Assembly (NCBI GenBank): GCA_963798805.1
Contig: CAWCVC010000010.1
Span: 1-64,000 of the forward strand
Length of the DNA: 64,000 bases
Reading direction: 5' to 3'
From: CAVZCK01 sp963798805
GTDB taxonomy: Bacteria; Pseudomonadota; Alphaproteobacteria; Rhizobiales; Rhodomicrobiaceae
A model generated the notes under the pieces. The model had not been told where the DNA came from and ran no database searches. It saw nothing but the letters and a program-made list of their open reading frames with translations. Each line of letters opens with the position of its first letter. The stretch's first letter is position 1. Positions 58,431-64,000 of the stretch are shown piece after piece. Made by a program: the position numbers and the translations under genes.

Positions 58431-58598
58431 CTAGAGCGCCCGGTGGGCGACATTGCCGCCGAGGCGCACGATCGTCACCAGGAAGAAGAGCAGCGCCAGC
58501 GCAGCAAGGCTCCAGCCGATCATGATGGAGCGGAGACGCTGCCTGCGCTTTTCTTCCTCGGTGAGGGTGATCCGGTCGTCGGAGCCTTGCTCGATCAT
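58431..58598 (-). CDS. coxF: Small CoxF-like membrane protein
   Basis: A 55-residue protein, MIEQGSDDRITLTEEEKRRQ at the start and a single helix IMIGWSLAALALLFFLVTIV. It has the size and position of the CoxF protein between ctaB and ctaG of Rhizobiales. Its ATG overlaps the ctaB stop by 4 bases (ATGA). Confidence 0.88.
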   Translation of the reverse strand: MIEQGSDDRITLTEEEKRRQRLRSIMIGWSLAALALLFFLVTIVRLGGNVAHRAL

Positions 58599-59530
58599 GA
58601 TACCAGTCCTAGCGCGTGCTCGGCGAGCAATGCCGCGAACACGATGAAAAGATAGAGAATGGAGAAGCGAAACAGCGCGCGCGCCGCCTTGTCGGCTTCG
58701 GCGCCTTCGCGGCGCCGGAAGACCAGAACGGCGTAGTAGATAAAGATCGCGCCTGAAGCCGCCGAGAGCGCGAGGTAGAGCGGGCCGCCGAGGCCGACGA
58801 AGGCCGGAGCGACGCCTGCCGCCGCCGTCAGCAGCGTGTAGATGAGGATCTGGGTGCGGGTGCGGTCCTTGCCCGCCACCACCGGCAGCATCGGCACGCC
58901 GGCGCGCTCATAGTCGCGCGTCCGGGTCAGAGCCAGCGACCAGAAATGCGGCGGTGTCCAGAGAAAGATGATCGCGAACAGCAGCACGCTGTCGAGCGAG
59001 ATGCTGCCCGTCGCCGCGGCCCAGCCGATCATTGGCGGGAACGCTCCCGCCGCGCCGCCGATGACGATGTTCTGCGGGGTCCGCCGCTTCAGCCACATGG
59101 TGTAGATGAGGGCGTAATAGGCGATGGTGAAAGCCAGGAGGCCGCTTGCGACCCAGTTGACCAGAACGCCGAGACAGAAGACGGAGCCGCCCGCGAGCAC
59201 GAGCCCGAGCGTGACGGTTTCCTCCGGCGGCACACGGTTGCGCGGGATCGGCCGCATTGCGGTGCGGCTCATCAGCCGGTCGATATCGGCGTCGTACCAC
59301 ATGTTAAGGGCGCCCGCTGCGCCGGCGCCCATGGCAATGAAGAGGAGGGCGACAAAGCCGATCAGCGGGTGGAGCGTGCCGGGCGCCGCGACCATGCCGG
59401 CAAGGGCGGTGAACACGGCCAGGGACATCACGCGCGGCTTCAAGAGCAGCAGATAGTCGCCAAGCGTGCCGTGAACCGCCGTCCTGTCGTCGATGAATGT
59501 CCGCGTCTGGCTGGGGCTGATGTCGGTCAT
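58595..59530 (-). CDS. ctaB: Protoheme IX farnesyltransferase
   Basis: Converts haem B to haem O, the precursor of haem A. A 311-residue polytopic UbiA-family prenyltransferase. The prenyl-diphosphate motif NMWYDADIDRLMSRTAMRPI is intact near residue 77, and WTPPHFWSLALTRTRDYERA near 190 is the second conserved loop. It lies between ctaD and coxF. Confidence 0.97.
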   Translation of the reverse strand: MTDISPSQTRTFIDDRTAVHGTLGDYLLLLKPRVMSLAVFTALAGMVAAPGTLHPLIGFVALLFIAMGAGAAGALNMWYDADIDRLMSRTAMRPIPRNRVPPEETVTLGLVLAGGSVFCLGVLVNWVASGLLAFTIAYYALIYTMWLKRRTPQNIVIGGAAGAFPPMIGWAAATGSISLDSVLLFAIIFLWTPPHFWSLALTRTRDYERAGVPMLPVVAGKDRTRTQILIYTLLTAAAGVAPAFVGLGGPLYLALSAASGAIFIYYAVLVFRRREGAEADKAARALFRFSILYLFIVFAALLAEHALGLVS

Positions 59531-59638
59531 GATCAGTCATTCGGATGCGAGCGGGCAGACCCGGCTCATTAAGCAATATGCGATCGGTCTGCCCGGCGGG
59601 CACCCCGACGGCGACACTTGGCCGCCGGGATATCCAAC

Positions 59639-61240
59639 TCACTTGATCCGAGGCAATTCCTCGTAAGCGTGGAACGGCGGCGGGGACGGCAAGGTCCATT
59701 CCAGCGTCGTTGCGCTCGGCCCCCAAGGATTGGCGGCCGCCTTCTCCTGCCTCATGAAGGCGTAAACCATCGCGAAGAGGAAGATCAAGACGCTGAAACC
59801 CGAAATGTAAGACCCGATCGACGAGACAAGGTTCCACCCGGCAAACTCAGGCGGATAATCCGCATACCGCCGAGGCATGCCGGCAAGGCCGAGGAAGTGC
59901 TGCGGGAAGAACACCAGATTGACGCCGATGAAGGTCGTCCAGAAGTGCAGCTTGCCGAGAAATTCCGAATAGGTATAGCCGGTCATCTTCGGGAACCAGT
60001 AATACCAGCCGGCGAAGATCGCGAACACGGCGCCGAGCGAGAGCACATAATGGAAATGCGCCACGACATAATAAGTGTCGTGGAAGGCGCGGTCGATACC
60101 GGCATTCGCCAGCACGACGCCGGTCACGCCGCCGATGGTGAACAGGAAGATGAAGCCGATCGCCCAGAGCATCGGCGTCTTGAACTCGATGGAGCCGCCC
60201 CACATCGTGGCGATCCAGGAGAAGATCTTGATGCCGGTCGGCACGGCGATGACCATCGTGGCGAAGACGAAATAGGCCTGCGTGTCGACGCTGATGCCCG
60301 CCGCGTACATGTGATGCGCCCAGACGATGAAGCCGATCACGCCGATGGCGACCATGGCATAGGCCATGCCGAGATAGCCGAAGATGGGCTTGCGCGAGAA
60401 GGTGGAGATCACCTGGCTGATCATGCCGAAGCCGGGCAGGATCAGGATGTACACCTCCGGGTGGCCGAAGAACCAGAACAGATGCTGGAACAAGAGCGGG
60501 TCGCCGCCGCCGGCCGCGTCGAAGAAGGTCGTGCCGAAATTCCGGTCGGTCAAAAGCATGGTGATCGCGCCGGCCAGCACCGGGAGCGCCAGGAGCAGCA
60601 GGAACGCCGTGATCAGGATCGACCAGACGAACAGCGGCATCTTATGCAGCGTCATGCCCGGCGCGCGCATATTGAAGATCGTGGTGATGAAATTGATGGC
60701 GCCGAGAATGGACGAAGCGCCGGCAAGGTGCAGCGCCAGGATGGCGAAATCCATCGCCGGGCCGGGGCTGTAGGTGGTCGAGAGTGGCGCATAGATCGTC
60801 CAGCCGCCGCCGACCCCCATGCCGCCGGAGTCGCCTTCGACGAAGAGCGACAGGATCAGCAGCGTGAACGAGGCGGGAAGCAGCCAGAACGAGATGTTGT
60901 TCATGCGCGGGAAGGCCATGTCCGGCGCGCCGATCATCAAGGGCACGAACCAGTTGCCGAAGCCGCCGATCATCGCCGGCATGACCATGAAGAAGATCAT
61001 GATCAGGCCATGCGCGGTCACGAACACATTATAGGTATGCGGGTCGGAGAAGATCTGCAGCCCCGGCTCCTGCAGCTCCATGCGCATGGCGACCGACAGG
61101 CAGCCTCCGATGACACCCGCGATCAGAGCGAAGATCAGGTAGAGGGTGCCGATGTCCTTGTGATTGGTCGAGAAAAACCAACGCCGGAAAAAACCTGGTG
61201 CGTGCTCGTCGTGATACCCGGACTCAGCTTTCGTCGCCAT
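59639..61240 (-). CDS. ctaD: Cytochrome c oxidase subunit I
   Basis: The 533-residue catalytic subunit of an aa3-type oxidase with 12 helices, haem a, and the haem a3-CuB centre. Visible are the haem a ligand region VFVTAHGLIMIFFMVMPAMI, the CuB His-Tyr site WFFGHPEVYILILPGFG, the HHMYAAG loop with further CuB histidines, and THDTYYV-like FHDTYYVVAHFHYVLSLGAV. The Glu in HPEVY marks an A1-type proton channel (XGHPEV). Confidence 0.98.
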   Translation of the reverse strand: MATKAESGYHDEHAPGFFRRWFFSTNHKDIGTLYLIFALIAGVIGGCLSVAMRMELQEPGLQIFSDPHTYNVFVTAHGLIMIFFMVMPAMIGGFGNWFVPLMIGAPDMAFPRMNNISFWLLPASFTLLILSLFVEGDSGGMGVGGGWTIYAPLSTTYSPGPAMDFAILALHLAGASSILGAINFITTIFNMRAPGMTLHKMPLFVWSILITAFLLLLALPVLAGAITMLLTDRNFGTTFFDAAGGGDPLLFQHLFWFFGHPEVYILILPGFGMISQVISTFSRKPIFGYLGMAYAMVAIGVIGFIVWAHHMYAAGISVDTQAYFVFATMVIAVPTGIKIFSWIATMWGGSIEFKTPMLWAIGFIFLFTIGGVTGVVLANAGIDRAFHDTYYVVAHFHYVLSLGAVFAIFAGWYYWFPKMTGYTYSEFLGKLHFWTTFIGVNLVFFPQHFLGLAGMPRRYADYPPEFAGWNLVSSIGSYISGFSVLIFLFAMVYAFMRQEKAAANPWGPSATTLEWTLPSPPPFHAYEELPRIK

Positions 61241-61314
61241 GTTTCAGTCCTTCCATCCCACCATCGAGGCCGCCGGCCGCTCGTCTCGAGCAGACCCCGC
61301 CGGCCAGTGATCCT

Positions 61315-62211
61315 TTAGCGGCTCTCCGCTGCCGCAAGCTTGCGCGGGGCCTCACCCTTGCTCCCATCGTCCTTGGCGAGCTTGGGCATTGGCTGCGGCA
61401 GAGAGGCGGCGAATTTCTTCTTCGCCTGATCAATCCAGGCGGCGAATTCCTGCTCGCTGACCACGCGCACCTCGATCGGCATATAGGCGTGGCGTGCGCC
61501 GCAGAGCTCCGAGCACTCGCCAAAATAGGTGCCCGGCCGCTCCGCCTTGAACCAGGTCAGCGCATTGCGGCCCTTCACGGCGTCCGTTTTGATGCCGAAG
61601 GCGGGCACCGCCCAGTCATGAATGACGTCGTCCGATGTGACGAGCACATGGACCACCTTGCCGACGGGCACGACGACGGCATTGTCCACGCCCAGAAGAT
61701 AATTGTCCGCACTCGGATCGGAGTCGTTGGCGACCAGCGAGTCGTAGGAGAAGCCGCCATTATCCGGATAGCTGTAGCTCCAATACCATTGATGTCCGGT
61801 CGCCTTGATCGTCAGATCGGCCTTCGGAAAATCATACTGCGCATAAAGCAGCCGGAAGGACGGGACGGCGATGACCAGCAGGATCAGCACCGGCAAGATC
61901 GTCCACAGCACCTCGATCGTGGTATTGTGCGAGGTCCTGGAGGGAACCGGATTCGCCTTGGCATTGTAGCGGATCATCACCCAGAGCAGCAGGCCCAGCA
62001 CCAGGATGACAATGGCGGTAATGATGACGAGGAGGAGATCGTGAAAGCCGTGCATCTGCTCGGCGATCGGCGTGGCGGCCGGCTGAAAGCCGATCTGCCA
62101 GTTCTCCGCCCGGCCTTGCGCAGCGTGGCCGGCGCTGGCGAAAAGCACAGCAGAGCCCAGAAGAGCTGCCACATTGAGCGCCAATGTCCTTAAGCTCGTC
62201 AGCATCATCAA
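61315..62211 (-). CDS. ctaC: Cytochrome c oxidase subunit II
   Basis: The 298-residue subunit with the CuA site that receives electrons from cytochrome c. N-terminal signal, two membrane helices (LLVIITAIVILVLGLLLWVM and ILPVLILLVIAVPSF), then the cupredoxin domain with CuA ligands in DDVIHDWAVPAFG and GECSELCGARHAYMPI. A short Lys-rich C-terminal tail follows. First gene of the oxidase operon; three consecutive ATG codons open it. Confidence 0.98.
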   Translation of the reverse strand: MMMLTSLRTLALNVAALLGSAVLFASAGHAAQGRAENWQIGFQPAATPIAEQMHGFHDLLLVIITAIVILVLGLLLWVMIRYNAKANPVPSRTSHNTTIEVLWTILPVLILLVIAVPSFRLLYAQYDFPKADLTIKATGHQWYWSYSYPDNGGFSYDSLVANDSDPSADNYLLGVDNAVVVPVGKVVHVLVTSDDVIHDWAVPAFGIKTDAVKGRNALTWFKAERPGTYFGECSELCGARHAYMPIEVRVVSEQEFAAWIDQAKKKFAASLPQPMPKLAKDDGSKGEAPRKLAAAESR

Positions 62212-62538
62212 TTCACCCCGAAAGCTTTGCTAGGCTCCAAGCGACGGCGCGGGGCGGCACGCACAGCGCCGCGGCTCCCGCTGAACTCGGGCTCTTCTTA
62301 CGCTCATTCCCTCTCCTTATACAACAGGGGTGTGCCGCTAGACCGCACTCCCGTTCGCGACATATTTTCGCGCAGCCGCGGCCGGCTCCCTGCCGATCCG
62401 CCGCCTGTCTCACTTTGGCCGTATTGGTGGCAGACACGGCGAGGCTTCTCTTGACCTATTGACCTCCGGCGCATCGGGCGTTTAAGCGGTTGCATCGCGA
62501 GGGTATGTGACCAGGATCAAGAGTGGAGAGAGCGCAGC
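62212..62538. other. Divergent promoter region of ctaC and ialB
   Basis: The 327 bases hold no gene. They must contain the promoters of both flanking genes. TTGACC occurs twice (62451-62456 and 62459-62464), and TTTAAG stands 16 bases after the second; this is a possible but weak promoter for ialB. Confidence 0.4.
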
Positions 62539-63057
62539 GTGAATCTCAAACGGCTTCTGGCGGCTTCCGCAATCCTCGCCGTCCTAACCCCGGCCATCGT
62601 TGCACACGCAGGAGGACCGGAGCTGAGTTCCAGCGAGGTCAAGGCCACGCACGGCGCCTGGCAACTCCGCTGCGGCCAGCCACCCGGCGCCCATGAGCAA
62701 AAATGCGCGCTGGTCCAGAGCGTCAAGGCGGAAGATCGGCCGAATGTGTCTCTCACCGTGATCTTCCTGCGCTCCTATGACGGCAAGACCCGCATCTTGC
62801 GCGTCGTCGCTCCGCTCGGCATCCTGCTGCCGACCGGCCTTGGCCTGAAGATCGACAATGTCGATGTCGGTCATGCGCCGTTCCTGAAATGCGGTCCCGT
62901 CGGCTGCGTCGCCGAAGTCGTCGCCAATGACGATCTGATGTCGAAGCTGAAGACCGGCAAAAACGCGGTTTTCATCATCTTCCAGACACCGGAATTCGGC
63001 ATCGGCGTGCCGATCTCGCTGGCGGGCTTTTCCGACGGGCTGACGGAGCTGAATTAG
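62539..63057 (+). CDS. Invasion-associated locus B family protein
   Basis: A 172-residue exported protein starting at GTG 62539, with GGAGAGAG upstream and a signal peptide (LKRLLAASAILAVLTPAIVA) ending near AHA. The IalB pattern of four cysteines is present: WQLRCGQPPGAHEQKCALVQ and PFLKCGPVGCVAEVVANDDL. Named after a Bartonella protein, the family is general to alphaproteobacteria and its function is uncertain. Confidence 0.93.
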   Translation: MNLKRLLAASAILAVLTPAIVAHAGGPELSSSEVKATHGAWQLRCGQPPGAHEQKCALVQSVKAEDRPNVSLTVIFLRSYDGKTRILRVVAPLGILLPTGLGLKIDNVDVGHAPFLKCGPVGCVAEVVANDDLMSKLKTGKNAVFIIFQTPEFGIGVPISLAGFSDGLTELN

Positions 63058-63365
63058 GGTCACAGCTGGGGCGCAGCGCCAAATCTGTGGCGCACTCGCC
63101 ACAAATCCGTGTCCAATTCACCATCCCTCTGTGGATTGCGGCCTCGATGTGTCCGGTTGCGTGCGAATTCCCGTACAATTCTTAACGATTGCAATTCGCG
63201 GCGTGTTTTGCGTCGCCGCGGCGCGCGGAGTTTCGCGAGCGATCTGCTCGCGGTGCCCGCCCAATCTGAATCAGTAAAAGTTGCGTTCGGTCAGTCGGCG
63301 TCTTGCGTGTGATCAGACACCGGAGGGCGCTGCGGCGTCTTTCAAGGCATTACGAGAGAAACCGG
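63058..63365. other. Intergenic stretch with no visible feature
   Basis: About 308 bases between ialB and the next gene. I see no gene or known repeat; it probably carries the promoter of the gene at 63366. Confidence 0.5.
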
Positions 63366-63974
63366 ATGAGACTTTATCGCAGCATAGCTGGCGCCCAAGG
63401 GGGACGGGTGTTCGCTAATCTAGGCGCTGCGTTCGGCATCAACGACGAACTTGCAGCCCAGGTTGTCCGCTATTTTCTGCCCCCGATCATCAAGAGCGTC
63501 TCGCGGCGCATGGAGAGTTCGCAAGGACTCGTCTACTTCCTGGAATTCGTCGGCACGCGGCGGCATGACCGCTTCCTCGCCGATCCGGGCATTTTCGGCC
63601 ATCCTAAGATCGAGGCCGAGGGCCGGGCTATTCTGCGCACGCTGTTCCCGAATGCCAGCAAGCTTCAGAAGATCATCGGCAACCGGGCCAAGGTGCTGCC
63701 CTTGTCGCCGGAGATGCTGGAGAGGATGCTGCCCTATGTCGCCATTCTCGCGCTGGGCGCCATCGAGTTGAAGACGCGGCAGCCGCTCAAGAGCATTCTC
63801 CTGAGCGTTCTGAACGGCCGCGCCGACCCGGTCGCCATGTCCAATCCCTATAAGGCGCTCGCCGGGGAAATCAGACGGCGCCGCGTCGCCGAACACGAGC
63901 AGGACCGGCGCGGCGGCATCTCGGCGGTGTTCGGCGCACTCTTCGCCCGCGCGGATGCTCAGCGGGCGGCGTGA
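63366..63974 (+). CDS. DUF937/YidB-like protein of unknown function
   Basis: A 202-residue soluble protein starting at ATG 63366 (MRLYRSIAGAQGGRVFANLG); the frame is open further upstream. The N-terminal half, VFANLGAAFGINDELAAQVV then RYFLPPIIKSVSRRM, resembles the DUF937 pattern of a Gly-rich helix pair. The C-terminal half is basic with a hydrophobic segment (LPYVAILALGAIELKTRQ). No function is proposed. Confidence 0.75.
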   Translation: MRLYRSIAGAQGGRVFANLGAAFGINDELAAQVVRYFLPPIIKSVSRRMESSQGLVYFLEFVGTRRHDRFLADPGIFGHPKIEAEGRAILRTLFPNASKLQKIIGNRAKVLPLSPEMLERMLPYVAILALGAIELKTRQPLKSILLSVLNGRADPVAMSNPYKALAGEIRRRRVAEHEQDRRGGISAVFGALFARADAQRAA

Positions 63975-64000
63975 GCCTCAATAGGCTTCGGCGGTGAAAA

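Noticed and set aside
59618..61318. A 566-codon open frame opposite ctaD
   Set aside because: Shadow of cytochrome c oxidase subunit I; it is extremely rich in Asp, Glu, Arg and His with no motif.

Overview
The window is a GC-rich, densely coding chromosomal segment of an alphaproteobacterium, most likely of the order Hyphomicrobiales (Rhizobiales). This rests on gene order and family content: petA-petB-petC followed by mtnP and apt; the ctaC-ctaD-ctaB-coxF-ctaG-ctaE-DUF983-SURF1-thrC-M16 peptidase block; clpS-clpA; an invasion-associated-locus-B protein; and palindromic repeats of the rhizobial AAAACCGG type at many gene boundaries. Genus cannot be assigned from sequence alone. I saw no rRNA, tRNA or CRISPR array.

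Layout. 1-9909: end of an OGT/SPINDLY-like glycosyltransferase, Kup potassium uptake, an exported metallo-beta-lactamase-fold protein, purine/methylthioadenosine salvage (apt, mtnP), the cytochrome bc1 complex, trmL and hemF. 9910-16124: an accessory patch with intergenic repeats, two near-identical inverted IS1380-family elements, a cupin gene, and an Mrr-like restriction endonuclease gene broken both by a one-base C-tract frameshift and by one of the IS copies. 16172-23746: uvrC (carrying an in-frame copy of a genomic repeat), a rhomboid protease and several poorly characterised proteins. 23925-26726: a two-subunit molybdenum hydroxylase of the IorAB type. 26951-33986: panC, then a same-strand run of VWA-like, J-domain, MBL-fold, J-domain/TPR, TAXI-type binding protein and DsrE-like genes. 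34026-38318: an aminotransferase pseudogene and a type III polyketide synthase / ICMT-family methyltransferase / DHA2 exporter operon. 38326-48648: a penicillin-binding carboxypeptidase with SPOR domain, ClpS/ClpA, NfeD/slipin, peroxiredoxin, a DsbD N-domain protein and YqgE. 48726-52244: a large membrane PAS/GGDEF/EAL protein with degenerate signatures. 52279-62211: GNAT, M16 peptidase, threonine synthase and the aa3-type cytochrome c oxidase cluster. The end holds ialB and a DUF937-like protein.

The two respiratory clusters (bc1 at 5.5-8.3 kb, cytochrome c oxidase with its haem A and copper assembly factors at 55.6-62.2 kb) together supply most of an aerobic electron-transport chain; hemF supplies haem precursor.

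The most unusual signal is a repeat that occurs twice, at 10490-10659 and 23327-23492. Each copy is a head-to-head pair of ~77-base hairpins with CTAG-type ends, a 4-base one-sided bulge at the same stem position, and a 13-14 base AT-rich spacer. The four stems differ in sequence but largely keep their pairing. It looks like a BIME/REP-type element. A second notable signal is a different palindromic repeat that has become part of the uvrC coding sequence.
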